The translations under genes and the position numbers were made by a program. Positions 1-9,189 of a DNA stretch of 45,736 bases are shown here, piece after piece. The stretch spans positions 1 through 45,736 of the forward strand of contig CAMZAE010000014.1 in assembly GCA_947304115.1 (NCBI GenBank). The letters are read 5' to 3'. Position 1 is the stretch's first letter. Each line of letters starts with the position of its first letter. This DNA comes from an uncultured Prevotellaceae bacterium (GTDB lineage Bacteria > Bacteroidota > Bacteroidia > Bacteroidales > Bacteroidaceae). The notes under the pieces are model-generated. The model was not told the DNA's origin. It saw only the letters and a list, made by a program, of their open reading frames with translations, and did no database searches.

Positions 1-2
1 AT

Positions 3-1043
3 GTGAGCGACTACATCGGTGTGGCAAACATTATCCTCACGGGGTCCCCATACGGCACGAGTAGCAATGTGAAGCCCTTCTCTTCAAGAGCAAAGGCCAC
101 CGACCTCAACGCAAACGACAATGTTATCTATGTAGAACCTCTGAATGTTGATGCCGGCACACGGACAACCCTCTCCTTTATGATGAAGAACACAACAGAC
201 ATCCGGGGCTTCCAGTTTGATCTTTATCTGCCCGATGGCGTGACCGCAGTGAAGAATGCCAAAGGCCGTTTCCTGGCTTCACTCAACAGTGGACGCTTGC
301 CAGAGGAAGACGAGCACACCCTTACGCTTCAGGCACAAGCCGACGGTGCCATCCGCTTCCTTTGCGGCTCACAATACGACGAGACATTCACAGGATCCGA
401 AGGCCTGATAGCAACGCTGACGATAGATATCGACGCGAATATGGCCGACGGCGAGTACCCGATTGTACTGAAGAACATGCGCCTGTCGGAGACAGATATC
501 AGTAAGTTCTACGACTCTGACAATGTGGAGACGATTCTAACAGTGGGCGACCTCACACCAAAAATCTGTGCCAAGCCGACAATCAGCTATGACAATGGGA
601 AACTGATATTCAACAGCGAGACAGAAGGTGCCATATGTCTGTCCACCATTACGGACACAGACATTGCCTCATATAACACCAACGAAGTCCAGCTCAGTGT
701 AACATACAACATCAGCGTTTATGCGACAAAGGAAGGCTTCGAGAACAGCGAGATTACGACCGCCACACTCTGCTGGATAGATGCAGAGCCGAACACGAAT
801 GGCGACGTTGATGCTGTTAAAGAAATGAAGGCCATGCCCGTGCTGATACAAACCCAAGGCAGTACCATTACCATACAGGGAACAAGCGATGGCACAGAGA
901 TTGCTGTCTATAGCATCAATGGCATGCTACAGGCTTCCACTATCGCCATCAATGGCTCTGCCACCCTTAACACCTCACTCCGCACAGGTTCCGTGGCAGT
1001 CGTGAAGATAGGCGAGAAGGCCGTCAAGGTGCTGATGAAGTAA
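3..1043 (+). CDS. Secreted cohesin-like protein with T9SS-like C-terminal tail (5' truncated by window edge)
   Basis: The frame is open from the window edge, so the N-terminus and any signal peptide are missing; the GTG at 3 is probably an internal codon. Residues about 40-185 look like a cohesin-type beta-sandwich (NVDAGTRTTLSFMMKNTTDI, then FQFDLYLPDGV). Residues about 190-265 are a module starting KPTISYDNGKLIF and ending ATLCWIDAEP. The last 75 residues end in VVKIGEKAVKVLMK, which resembles the type A C-terminal sorting signals of T9SS cargo. The same last two modules occur in the BspA-like protein at 21106-22818, so both belong to one exported family. Cell-surface location is inferred. 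The ligand or substrate is unknown. Confidence 0.8.
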   Translation: MSDYIGVANIILTGSPYGTSSNVKPFSSRAKATDLNANDNVIYVEPLNVDAGTRTTLSFMMKNTTDIRGFQFDLYLPDGVTAVKNAKGRFLASLNSGRLPEEDEHTLTLQAQADGAIRFLCGSQYDETFTGSEGLIATLTIDIDANMADGEYPIVLKNMRLSETDISKFYDSDNVETILTVGDLTPKICAKPTISYDNGKLIFNSETEGAICLSTITDTDIASYNTNEVQLSVTYNISVYATKEGFENSEITTATLCWIDAEPNTNGDVDAVKEMKAMPVLIQTQGSTITIQGTSDGTEIAVYSINGMLQASTIAINGSATLNTSLRTGSVAVVKIGEKAVKVLMK

Positions 1044-1073
1044 GAAACTTGTTGATACAATTTGCACACAACA

Positions 1074-1104
1074 GAAAAGCCCCGCAACTGCGAGGCTTTT
1101 CTTT
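1074..1104 (+). terminator. Rho-independent terminator
   Basis: GAAAAGCCCCGCA and its near-complement TGCGAGGCTTTTC form a stem followed by TTTTC, 30 bp after the stop codon of the cohesin-like gene. Confidence 0.85.
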
Positions 1105-1369
1105 TCCTAACACTTCCATGCTGCTTCAGCGAAAGGATATCATTCGTCACTGCCAAGCAACTCCTCGATTCTTTCTTTGCACTCCTCCATAATAAACCCT
1201 AAGTGGACGAAAGTGGATAAGGTTTCGTTCCTCTTCTCGAAAAAGATGCAAAACTTTGTAGCGTATATAAGTACTGCCGTATATAGGAGACTTTATAGAA
1301 AACTGTCGGCAAAAGCGCAGGTGATTCTTTTTTCTCATTGTTTACACCTTATTATTCGAAAATTTTATA
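1105..1369. other. Intergenic stretch without a supported gene
   Basis: About 265 bp lie between the terminator and the nhaA promoter. Short open frames exist on both strands, but none has a promoter, homology I recognise or plausible composition. A short minus-strand stretch near 1145-1240 ends in MEECKERIEELLGSDE, which looks protein-like and could be the remnant of a lost gene's C-terminus. This is weak. Confidence 0.4.
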
Positions 1370-1377
1370 TACCTTTG
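1370..1377 (+). promoter_or_regulatory. -7 promoter element (TACCTTTG) of nhaA
   Basis: It matches the Bacteroidetes TAnnTTTG consensus and ends 10 nt before the ATG at 1388, so the mRNA leader would be only a few nucleotides if that ATG is used. No clear -33 TTTG is visible. Confidence 0.7.
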
Positions 1378-1387
1378 CATATCACAA

Positions 1388-2749
1388 ATGCTAATCGAAC
1401 ATAGCCTGATGGAAAACAATTATCCGTTTATCAGTATGCTGCGCAAGTATGTGAGCAGCAGTGTACTCCTGGTGATAACAACCTTGGCAGCACTCATCAT
1501 CGCAAACAGTGCATGGGGCGACCTCTACAGAAAATTCTGGGAGTTGCCCGTCAGCCTCAGCCTTGGATCCTTCAATGTCTTCAGCCATAATGGTCACGCA
1601 ATGACGTTGGGCGACTTTATCAACGATTACCTCATGGCGATATTCTTCCTGAGCGTTGGTCTGGAGATAAAGCGTGAAGTGCTTTGTGGAGAGCTGTCGT
1701 GCCTGAAAAAAGCTCTTGCACCGGTCATCGGTGCTTGCGGAGGAATGATTGTTCCCGTCATCGTATTCTTTATGGTCTGCCCAAAAGATCCCGTGATGGA
1801 ACGAGGTATGGCTATCCCGATGGCAACGGACATCGCCTTTTCGCTGGGATGCCTGAGCATCTTCAGCAAACGCTGCCCAATAGGGTTGAAGATATTCCTT
1901 GCAGCCCTTGCTGTTGCCGATGACCTGGGCGGCATCCTCGTCATTGCCATACGCTACACAGAACATCTGAACCTCTGGTATCTGCTTGCTGCAGCACTGC
2001 TCGTCGTGGTGCTGTGCATCGGTAATTGGCGTAACGTCCGAACCAAAGCCTTCTACTTCAACACTGGGTTTCTGCTGTGGTACTGCATGCTGGGGAGCGG
2101 CATCCACGCAACGATTGCGGGCGTAGTGCTTGCCTTCTGCGTGCCTGCCAACTTGTCTAATGGCACCAAATTCTATATTGAGCGCATACGCCACCAATTG
2201 GAGCATTTCCCCGAAACCGTTGTGACTAAAGCCGACCGCAACAAGCCCGTGCTGCTTTCTGACGAGGAGATTGCAATGCTCAAGAGCGTAGAATCGTCCA
2301 GCGACCACCTGATCAGCCCCCTACAGGACATGGAAGACATCCTGAAAATGTCTGTCAACTATCACATCATCCCGCTTTTTGCCTTTGCCAATGCAGGTGT
2401 CAACCTCGAGGGAATGAGTCTAATGAACCTCTTCTCCGGAGTCGGTTTGGCTGTATTCCTCGGGTTGTTTATCGGCAAGTTCTGTGGCGTGTTGAGCTTC
2501 TCGTGGATTGGCATCAAATTGGGACTTATGCAAATGCCTCAGAATGCCAACTGGAAATCCTTCGCCAGTATTTGTATGCTTTGCGGCATTGGCTTTACGG
2601 TCAGCATGTTCATGGCAACGCTGAGCTATCCTTCTGTAGAGCACGTAGACTTGTTAAACGACGCAAAACTCGGCATCCTTTGCGGCACCATAGTCAGTGC
2701 CATTATAGGATGCTTCATGCTTAATAAGTTCTTGCCCGAAAAAGCCTAA
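1388..2749 (+). CDS. nhaA: Na+/H+ antiporter NhaA
   Basis: An inner-membrane electrogenic antiporter that exchanges protons for cytosolic Na+ and controls pH and salt balance. The protein has about 12 hydrophobic segments. The hallmark AVADDLGG at about residues 175-182 carries the paired Asp residues that bind Na+/H+ in the family (Asp163/164 of E. coli NhaA). A long polar loop at about residues 260-325 (KFYIERIRHQLEHFPET and following) precedes the last helices; I recall it as common in Bacteroidetes NhaA. The start at 1388 lies 10 nt after the -7 box. An in-frame ATG at 1409 (MENNYPF) would give a 26-nt leader and is a fair alternative. The 3' end overlaps the convergent typA gene by 4 bp. 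Confidence 0.95.
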   Translation: MLIEHSLMENNYPFISMLRKYVSSSVLLVITTLAALIIANSAWGDLYRKFWELPVSLSLGSFNVFSHNGHAMTLGDFINDYLMAIFFLSVGLEIKREVLCGELSCLKKALAPVIGACGGMIVPVIVFFMVCPKDPVMERGMAIPMATDIAFSLGCLSIFSKRCPIGLKIFLAALAVADDLGGILVIAIRYTEHLNLWYLLAAALLVVVLCIGNWRNVRTKAFYFNTGFLLWYCMLGSGIHATIAGVVLAFCVPANLSNGTKFYIERIRHQLEHFPETVVTKADRNKPVLLSDEEIAMLKSVESSSDHLISPLQDMEDILKMSVNYHIIPLFAFANAGVNLEGMSLMNLFSGVGLAVFLGLFIGKFCGVLSFSWIGIKLGLMQMPQNANWKSFASICMLCGIGFTVSMFMATLSYPSVEHVDLLNDAKLGILCGTIVSAIIGCFMLNKFLPEKA

Positions 2750-4548
2750 TCCTTGTTTGCTCTCTTCCTCTCCAAATGGTCGAGGATGATTTTGCGCATA
2801 CGCATACTCTTGGGTGTGACCTCTACATATTCGTCAGCCTTGATGTATTCGAGAGCTTCTTCCAAAGAGAAAATAGTGGCAGGAATGATGTGAGCCTTCT
2901 CATCTGTTCCACTAGCACGGACATTAGTTAGTTGCTTTGCCTTGCAGACGTTGATAACAATGTCGTTCTCGTGAACATGCTCGCCCACAACCTGCCCTGC
3001 ATAGACCTGGTCTTGAGGCTCAATAAAGAAGCGCCCCCTGTCTTGGAGATGGTCAATAGCATATGCGTAGGCATTGCCACTCTCCAGAGCAATAAGGGAA
3101 CCATTTACACGACGATTTATGTCGCCCCTATAAGGTTGGTATTCTTTGAAACGATGTGCTATGATTGCCTCGCCTTGGCTTGCTGTTAACATGTTTGTGC
3201 GCAGACCTATGATGCCACGAGACGGGATGAGAAACTCGATGTTGACGCGCTCTCCCTGACTCTCCATGCTAATCATCTCGCCTTTCCTGCGCGTCACCAT
3301 ATCAATCATTTTCGAAGCGAACTCCTCGGGCACGTTAATGGTCATCTCTTCGATAGGTTCACACTTTACACCATTTATCTGCTTGTAGATGACCTGTGGC
3401 TGTCCAACTTGCAATTCATAGCCTTCTCGACGCATCGTCTCGATGAGGACGGAGAGGTGAAGCACTCCCCTACCCGACACTATCCAGCGGTCTGTATAGC
3501 CTTCGGGAATCTCCACGCGAAGGGCAAGGTTCTTCTCCAACTCCCTTTCCAGGCGCTCGCCAATGTGACGGCTTGTGCAGAACTTGCCTTCCTTACCGAA
3601 AAAGGGAGAATCGTTGATGGTAAAGAGCATTGACATCGTAGGCTCGTCAATGTTGATGGGGGACAAAGGCTCAGGATTCTCGAAGTCACAGATGGTGTCG
3701 CCTATCTCGAAGCGCTCCAGTCCTATAATTGCACATATATCGCCTGAACTGACTTCCGCTGTGCGTTGGTGCCCCATTCCCGAGAAGGTGTGAAGTTCTT
3801 TAATGCGTGTCTTTTGCAAATCTCCGCCGCGATGGGAAATTGTGATATTCATGCCCTCTCGAAGGACTCCTCGATGTACACGACCTACAGCAATACGCCC
3901 TGTATATGTACTATAATCAAGACTTGTTATAAGCATCTGAGGCGTACCATCGAGCATATCGGGTTCGGGAATATATTTAAGGATACAATCAAGCAGATAT
4001 GTGATGTCCGAAGTGGGCTTTTGCCAATCCTCCGACATCCATCCCTGCTTGGCAGAGCCATAGATGACAGGGAAGTCAAGTTGTTCCTCTGTTGCGTCAA
4101 GGTCGCACATCAGGTCAAACACCATCTCATAGACTTCCTCTGGGCGACAGTTAGGCTTGTCTACCTTGTTAATAACGACAATGGGCTTCAGACCTATCTG
4201 CAATGCTTTTTGCAGGACAAAGCGCGTCTGAGGCATTGGTCCCTCGAAAGCATCAACCAACAGCAGGCAGCCGTCCGCCATATTCAAGACACGCTCCACT
4301 TCGCCACCGAAATCACTATGTCCCGGGGTGTCAATGATGTTTATCTTAGTGCCTTTGTAATTGATGCTGACATTCTTAGAAAGAATGGTGATACCACGTT
4401 CCCTCTCAAGCTCATTATTATCGAGCATAAGCTCACCGGTTTGCTGGTTCTCACGAAAAAGGTTTCCGGCCAAGAGCATTTTATCTACAAGAGTAGTCTT
4501 GCCATGGTCAACGTGTGCTATTATTGCAATGTTTCTGAGACTTTGCAT
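2746..4548 (-). CDS. typA: Translational GTPase TypA/BipA
   Basis: A ribosome-associated GTPase of the EF-G/LepA superfamily involved in stress response and 50S assembly. The G1 motif AHVDHGKTT is at residues 11-19, with DTPGH at about 73-77 and NKVD at about 128-131. EF-G-like domains II, III and V follow, then the TypA-specific C-terminal domain ([13 protein letters not shown]). The length of 600 residues is normal. The ATG lies 3 nt after the stop codon of the acyl-CoA synthetase gene, so the two genes are very likely cotranscribed. The gene converges on nhaA with a 4-bp overlap. Confidence 0.97.
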   Translation of the reverse strand: MQSLRNIAIIAHVDHGKTTLVDKMLLAGNLFRENQQTGELMLDNNELERERGITILSKNVSINYKGTKINIIDTPGHSDFGGEVERVLNMADGCLLLVDAFEGPMPQTRFVLQKALQIGLKPIVVINKVDKPNCRPEEVYEMVFDLMCDLDATEEQLDFPVIYGSAKQGWMSEDWQKPTSDITYLLDCILKYIPEPDMLDGTPQMLITSLDYSTYTGRIAVGRVHRGVLREGMNITISHRGGDLQKTRIKELHTFSGMGHQRTAEVSSGDICAIIGLERFEIGDTICDFENPEPLSPINIDEPTMSMLFTINDSPFFGKEGKFCTSRHIGERLERELEKNLALRVEIPEGYTDRWIVSGRGVLHLSVLIETMRREGYELQVGQPQVIYKQINGVKCEPIEEMTINVPEEFASKMIDMVTRRKGEMISMESQGERVNIEFLIPSRGIIGLRTNMLTASQGEAIIAHRFKEYQPYRGDINRRVNGSLIALESGNAYAYAIDHLQDRGRFFIEPQDQVYAGQVVGEHVHENDIVINVCKAKQLTNVRASGTDEKAHIIPATIFSLEEALEYIKADEYVEVTPKSMRMRKIILDHLERKRANKD

Positions 4549-4551
4549 GTA

Positions 4552-6222
4552 TTAGATATTGGTATAGAGGAAACGCTTGATGCTCTTCTTAGGTGTCTTC
4601 TCGAACTCTGTATCCATCACCTTGATACTGAACAGTTGGGCGTAGGAGGGAAGATTCGGATTCAACTCTTTACGGTTCTGCTCCATGATGGTTTCGATGT
4701 CGGAAGCAGAAAGTCTCAACTTCTTCACCTGCTCCTGATCGGGATAAACAAGACCAATGAGTTTGTCTTCCTTCTGCACGACAAGGCATTCACTGACGAG
4801 CGACATATTGCTGAGCTTGTCTTCTATCTCCTCTGGATATATGTTCTGCCCATTAGCTCCCAATAACATATTCTTGCTGCGCCCCTTGATGTATAGATTT
4901 CCTATGGCATCAAGAATGCCAAGGTCTCCTGTATGATACCACCCCTCGCCATCAATAGCAACCTTAGTGGCCTCCTCGTTCTTGAAGTAACCAAGCATAA
5001 CGTTCAAACCTCGAGTCAATATCTCACCAGGTATGTGCTCAGGATCTGGGCTGTCAATGCGCAACTGTTGATGGATGACATTCTTGCCGCAACTGCCCAC
5101 CACCTGATCCTTCCAATCGTTATAAGTGATGATAGGAGCACATTCGGTGGCGCCATAACCTACTGTGTATCGGAAACCAATCTCGTGAAGCAGTTGCTCT
5201 ATCTCCTGATTGAGGGCAGCACCGCCTATTATGACTTCATAGAAATTGCCTCCGAGTGCCTGCGTCAGCCCATCGCAAATACTCTTCTTGATGCGGTCGC
5301 CTATGACAGGTATTCCCATCAGCATCCTCACCTTCGGATCCTGTATTCTGGGCAAGACTGCTTTGCGCACCACCTTCTCTATGATGAGAGGAACCACAAC
5401 AAGAATAACTGGCTTGACCTCTGCAAGCGTTCTCATCAGAATGGTTGGCGAGGCCACCTTTGTAAGGAAGTTGATGTGGACACCCTTTATAAACTCAAAA
5501 GTAAACTCGAAAGCCATACCATACATATGAGCCATGGGCAACATACTGAGCACCTTATCTCCTGTCTTGATTTCGTCGCCAAGCACGTGATAGGCAAAGT
5601 CGCAGTTGCTCCAAAGAGCACGATAAGGAATCATCACACCCTTGGAATTGCTCGTCGTACCACTGGTATAGTTGAGAACAGCCAACTCGTCGGGTTGGTC
5701 TTTATGATAACTAAGACATTCGGGCAGGAAACGGCTTGGGTACTTTTCACCAAAGAGGCGGTTCAAGTTTTCACGAGCATAAAAGAGTTTGTCGTTGCGG
5801 CACACCAAAAGGCTGTAGTCAACTAAAGAGATAATACCCTGAAGATTAGGCATTTCATCGGCATTCAAAGCAGGCCATACTTTGTCACCCACAAAGAGGA
5901 GCTTGGCCTCGGAATGATTAATGATGTCATGCACCTGCGAGGGGTGGAACTCATGCAAAACGGGTACAGCCACGGCTCCGTAGGTTAGGATACCAAAGAA
6001 GGCAGCACCCCACCTGCTGAGGTTGCGACCGCAAAGCGCTATCTTGTCACCAGGTTTAATGCCAGCCTGCTCGAAGAGGATGTGCAGCTTCTCAATAATG
6101 CGTGCTACATCTTTATATTGTAAGGTAAAAAGCCCATAGTCGGACATCGAATCCAAGAACCAATGATCCTGGATGCTCTGCCGAATCATTTCGTTATACG
6201 AGGGGACAATAGTTGTTTCCAT
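4552..6222 (-). CDS. AMP-forming long-chain acyl-CoA synthetase / AMP-dependent ligase
   Basis: Activates a fatty acid (or related carboxylate) to an acyl-adenylate and then transfers it to CoA. The phosphate-binding loop YTSGTTSNSKG is at about residues 186-196. The adenylation motif GYGATEC, the hinge region YHTGDLG and the C-terminal KNMLLGANGQNIYPEEIE loop are present. I chose ATG 6222 (METTIVPSYNEM). The longer in-frame reading from 6249 would start at TTG and overlap the -7 element TAACTTTG. The start at 6222 leaves a leader of about 20 nt. typA follows after 3 nt. The exact acyl substrate cannot be read from sequence. Confidence 0.92.
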   Translation of the reverse strand: METTIVPSYNEMIRQSIQDHWFLDSMSDYGLFTLQYKDVARIIEKLHILFEQAGIKPGDKIALCGRNLSRWGAAFFGILTYGAVAVPVLHEFHPSQVHDIINHSEAKLLFVGDKVWPALNADEMPNLQGIISLVDYSLLVCRNDKLFYARENLNRLFGEKYPSRFLPECLSYHKDQPDELAVLNYTSGTTSNSKGVMIPYRALWSNCDFAYHVLGDEIKTGDKVLSMLPMAHMYGMAFEFTFEFIKGVHINFLTKVASPTILMRTLAEVKPVILVVVPLIIEKVVRKAVLPRIQDPKVRMLMGIPVIGDRIKKSICDGLTQALGGNFYEVIIGGAALNQEIEQLLHEIGFRYTVGYGATECAPIITYNDWKDQVVGSCGKNVIHQQLRIDSPDPEHIPGEILTRGLNVMLGYFKNEEATKVAIDGEGWYHTGDLGILDAIGNLYIKGRSKNMLLGANGQNIYPEEIEDKLSNMSLVSECLVVQKEDKLIGLVYPDQEQVKKLRLSASDIETIMEQNRKELNPNLPSYAQLFSIKVMDTEFEKTPKKSIKRFLYTNI

Positions 6223-6246
6223 TTGCACATTTTCTTTAATTTTGTG

Positions 6247-6254
6247 CAAAGTTA
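6247..6254 (-). promoter_or_regulatory. -7 promoter element (TAACTTTG) of the acyl-CoA synthetase-typA operon
   Basis: It matches TAnnTTTG on the minus strand and excludes the upstream TTG at 6249 as translation start. Confidence 0.7.
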
Positions 6255-6313
6255 AGACTTTTCGAGATATCTTGCAAATAATCGGGCAACAAATTTATAG
6301 AGGGGAAAGGAAA

Positions 6314-7168
6314 CTATTTCAGGAAGCCCTCGGCTGTAAAGTAATTGCTTTTGCTGAGAGGCTCAATACTCCCAAATTGCATCCAGTCACCATCTTCCTT
6401 GAACTTAGCGAGGAATGCATCAGGCACATAGAGAGTGCAACCCTTGTTGGGCGTACAGTTCTTTGGCATAGGATAGAACTCTGTGCTAAGCAGATAAACC
6501 TTCTTCCACTTAGGTGCAGAGGGGATGAGGCCGAACATACGATTTTTGAAATCGTTGGGCACAGAAAACTCTTCAATGCTTGTACAACCATCGAAGGCGC
6601 CATCCTCAAGTTTGTTCATTGTGATGGCCATGAGTACACTTTTCAAATTACGGCAACCGCCAAATGCGCCTTCACGAATCCAATATATGTGTTCGCCGAA
6701 ACGAGCAGTTTCAAGCGAGGTACAGCCCTGAAAAGCGTTAAGCCCTATGGTATAAACATCTACACGAAGATTCTTCAGAGCGGTACAACCTTGAAACGCC
6801 TCGTCGTTGATGACAGGCATATCGCCCTGAAAGTGCACCTTTTCAAGAGACGTGCAGCCGGCAAAAGCATAGTTTGCGATGTGCTTTATTTGTGGTGCTA
6901 TCCATACCTCCTTGATGTGCGTGTTGTCTTTGAACTCATCTGTATTAATGCTCTGAACCTGAGAACTGAAGCCTATCTTTTCTTCTGTGGGTTTATACTT
7001 TTCGGCCCGATGCTTGTTGCTATAAAAGAAAATGTCCTTAGCTGGCGTCTCCGTTGCTTCAGCATCGGTTACTACCTTCGCGTCTTGCTTTGCTTGTTGT
7101 TTGTCACAACTGCTGAAACCCATCAGCAGAAGAACTGCCATAGAGGCATAAATGAGTTTAGATTTCAT
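6314..7168 (-). CDS. BspA-like leucine-rich-repeat lipoprotein
   Basis: A 284-residue surface or periplasmic lipoprotein. The N-terminus MKSKLIYASMAVLLLMGFSS is followed by Cys21, a typical signal peptidase II lipobox (FSSC), then a Gln/Lys-rich linker. From about residue 85 there are LRR_5 (BspA/TpLRR) repeats of about 23 residues with the recurring pattern AFxGCTSLExVxF (IANYAFAGCTSLEKVHF, LNAFQGCTSLETARF, GAFDGCTSIEEFSV). The last part (NKGCTLYVPDAFLAKFKEDG) is the usual capping strand. It has its own promoter, divergent from the ABC-F gene. BspA-like proteins often bind host or partner proteins; here the ligand is unknown. Confidence 0.88.
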   Translation of the reverse strand: MKSKLIYASMAVLLLMGFSSCDKQQAKQDAKVVTDAEATETPAKDIFFYSNKHRAEKYKPTEEKIGFSSQVQSINTDEFKDNTHIKEVWIAPQIKHIANYAFAGCTSLEKVHFQGDMPVINDEAFQGCTALKNLRVDVYTIGLNAFQGCTSLETARFGEHIYWIREGAFGGCRNLKSVLMAITMNKLEDGAFDGCTSIEEFSVPNDFKNRMFGLIPSAPKWKKVYLLSTEFYPMPKNCTPNKGCTLYVPDAFLAKFKEDGDWMQFGSIEPLSKSNYFTAEGFLK

Positions 7169-7196
7169 AATATCAATTTATTGGTTATTGTTTCTG

Positions 7197-7204
7197 CAAA
7201 AATA
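7197..7204 (-). promoter_or_regulatory. -7 promoter element (TATTTTTG) of the LRR lipoprotein gene
   Basis: TAnnTTTG on the minus strand, about 28 nt before the ATG at 7168. Confidence 0.65.
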
Positions 7205-7210
7205 CAAAAA

Positions 7211-7245
7211 ACTTTCAACTTTCAACCTTCAACTATTAACTTTTT
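7211..7245. repeat. Heptamer array (5 x ACTTTCA-like)
   Basis: Five consecutive 7-bp units: ACTTTCA, ACTTTCA, ACCTTCA, ACTATTA, ACTTTTT. The array lies between two divergent -7 elements and so occupies the -33 region of both promoters. Confidence 0.8.
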
Positions 7246-7247
7246 TG

Positions 7248-7255
7248 TACCTTTG
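7248..7255 (+). promoter_or_regulatory. -7 promoter element (TACCTTTG) of the ABC-F gene
   Basis: TAnnTTTG ending 10 nt before the ATG at 7266, which implies a near-leaderless mRNA. Confidence 0.75.
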
Positions 7256-7265
7256 CAAGCAAATT

Positions 7266-9155
7266 ATGATTTCAATCGACAATTTAAGAGTTGAGTTTAG
7301 TGCAAAGCCACTATTCAACGACATCAGTTATGTCATCAACGACCACGACCGCATTGCCCTCGTAGGCAAGAACGGTGCGGGAAAGAGCACGATGCTTAAA
7401 ATTATCGCTGGCCTTCAACAGCCTACAAGCGGAATGGTCAGTGTGCCTCGCGATGTAACCATCGCTTACCTTCCGCAGGTGATGGTGCTTAGCGATGAAC
7501 GAACTGTACGCGAAGAAGCTGAACGCACATTCGAACACATTACAGAGACAGAGGACGAGTTGAAGCGTCTCAACAACCTGCTTTCAGAACGCACTGACTA
7601 TGAAAGCGATGAATACATGTCTCTTGTGGAACGCTTTACACATCTCAATGAGCGCTTTCTGATGATGGGAGGCACTCACTATCAGGCTGAACTGGAGCGC
7701 ACGTTGCAGGGACTTGGCTTCAGCAGAGAGGACCTCGACCGTCCTACAAGCGAGTTCAGCGGGGGCTGGCGGATGCGTATTGAGTTGGCAAAGCTCCTGC
7801 TTCAGCACCCCGATATTCTCCTTCTCGACGAGCCGACAAATCACCTCGACATTGAGAGCATCCAGTGGCTCGAAAACTTTCTCCAGACAAGTGCCAATGC
7901 CGTTGTACTCGTCAGCCACGACCGTGCCTTTATAAACAATGTGACGAACCGCACCATCGAGATTAGTTGCGGACGCATCTACGACTACAAGGTGAAGTAC
8001 GACGAGTACGTCACGCTTCACGCCGAGCGACGCGAACAGCAGTTGCGGGCTTTGGAGAACCAGCAGAAGGAGATTGCCGATGCCAAAGCGTTCATTGAAC
8101 GTTTCCGATATCAAGCTACGAAAGCCATTCAGGTGCAGCAAAAGATAAGGCAGTTGGAGAAGATCGTACCGATTGAGGTTGATGAGGTCGATAATAGTAC
8201 CTTGCACCTCAAATTCACCTGCTCGATGCGAAGCGGTGACTTCCCCGTCATCTGCGATGAAGTAGGCAAGAGCTACGGCGAGCATTGTGTCTTCAAGAAC
8301 GTGAACCTGACAATAAGGCGCGGCGAAAAGGTGGCTTTTGTCGGGCGAAACGGCGAAGGCAAGACAACCCTTGTGAAGTGCATCATGGGCGAGATACCCT
8401 TCGACGGCACACTCAAAGTGGGACATAACGTGCAGATAGGCTACTTCGCACAGAACCAGGCACAACTGCTCGAAGGAGAATATACTGTCTTTGAAACCAT
8501 CGACCGTGTGGCAAGGGGCGACATCCGCCTCAAGATACGCGACATCCTCGGTGCTTTCATGTTTGGAGGCGAGGCTGGCGACAAAAAGGTGAAGTTCCTA
8601 TCTGGAGGTGAGCGAACCCGACTGGCAATGATAAAGCTCTTGCTTGAGCCTGTCAACTGCCTTATCCTCGACGAGCCGACCAACCACCTCGACATGCGCT
8701 CAAAGGATGTGCTGAAGGCAGCTATCCGCGACTTCGATGGCACAGTTATCGTAGTGAGTCACGACCGCGATTTCCTCGACGGCCTTGTCACGAAGGTCTA
8801 TGAGTTCGGCGGTGGCAAAGTCAGAGAGCATTTGGGAGGCATATATGACTATCTGGCCCCCCTCCAACTCCCCCGATGGGGAGAGACCGTCGCGCAGAAA
8901 GCCTCCCATCGGGAAGGTTTGGAGGGGGCCGTTTCTTATGCCGAGCAGAAAGCCCTCGCCCGTGAGCAAAAGAAGAAGGAAAAGGCTCTGCAAGAAGCCG
9001 AAGAGAAAGTGACGCAGCTCGAAGCGGCCATTCGCATCGTCGAAGACCAGCTATCGACTCCCGAAGGCAGCCAAGACACATCGCTTTACGAAAAGCACGG
9101 CCGCCTGAAAGTCCAGCTCAAGAAAGCAGAAGAGGAATGGGAGGCACTGATTTAG
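7266..9155 (+). CDS. ABC-F family ATP-binding protein
   Basis: A soluble protein with two ABC domains and no membrane segment. ABC-F proteins act on the ribosome (translation rescue or antibiotic protection). Domain 1 has GKNGAGKST at about residues 34-42, signature FSGGWRMR, and LDEPTNHLD at about 188. Domain 2 has GRNGEGKTT at about 359, LSGGERTRL, and LDEPTNHLD at about 468. A charged linker lies between them and a C-terminal coiled coil (KALAREQKKKEK) follows. The ATG at 7266 (MISIDNLRV) fits the promoter; longer readings would begin upstream of it. Residues about 530-555 are encoded by a GC-rich palindromic repeat inserted in frame between ABC2 and the coiled coil. It resembles the Uup/YdiF type; I cannot tell it from a resistance factor. 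Confidence 0.93.
   Translation: MISIDNLRVEFSAKPLFNDISYVINDHDRIALVGKNGAGKSTMLKIIAGLQQPTSGMVSVPRDVTIAYLPQVMVLSDERTVREEAERTFEHITETEDELKRLNNLLSERTDYESDEYMSLVERFTHLNERFLMMGGTHYQAELERTLQGLGFSREDLDRPTSEFSGGWRMRIELAKLLLQHPDILLLDEPTNHLDIESIQWLENFLQTSANAVVLVSHDRAFINNVTNRTIEISCGRIYDYKVKYDEYVTLHAERREQQLRALENQQKEIADAKAFIERFRYQATKAIQVQQKIRQLEKIVPIEVDEVDNSTLHLKFTCSMRSGDFPVICDEVGKSYGEHCVFKNVNLTIRRGEKVAFVGRNGEGKTTLVKCIMGEIPFDGTLKVGHNVQIGYFAQNQAQLLEGEYTVFETIDRVARGDIRLKIRDILGAFMFGGEAGDKKVKFLSGGERTRLAMIKLLLEPVNCLILDEPTNHLDMRSKDVLKAAIRDFDGTVIVVSHDRDFLDGLVTKVYEFGGGKVREHLGGIYDYLAPLQLPRWGETVAQKASHREGLEGAVSYAEQKALAREQKKKEKALQEAEEKVTQLEAAIRIVEDQLSTPEGSQDTSLYEKHGRLKVQLKKAEEEWEALI
8855..8930. repeat. GC-rich palindromic element inside the ABC-F gene
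   Basis: Outer arms GGCCCCCCTCCAA and TTTGGAGGGGGCC (near-perfect), and inner arms CCCGATGGG (8872-8880) and CCCATCGGG (8905-8913). The 76 bp are read through in frame as about 25 extra residues. It is one of six related insertions in this window. Confidence 0.8.
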
Positions 9156-9188
9156 TTAAGAGTTAAAAGTTAAGAGTTAAGAATTAAG
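9154..9188. repeat. Heptamer array (5 x AGTTAAG) filling the spacer between ABC-F and BASS genes
   Basis: Units AGTTAAG, AGTTAAA, AGTTAAG, AGTTAAG, AATTAAG. The first unit starts inside the TAG stop codon of the ABC-F gene and the last ends 1 nt before the ATG of the next gene, so the array is the entire spacer. Confidence 0.9.
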
Positions 9189-9189
9189 A

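Noticed and set aside
1391..2308. 305-codon minus-strand frame over nhaA
   Set aside because: Antisense shadow of nhaA, His/Gln-rich, with no family signal.
3766..4866. 366-codon plus-strand frame over typA and the acyl-CoA synthetase gene
   Set aside because: It spans two well-identified genes on the opposite strand; composition is not protein-like.
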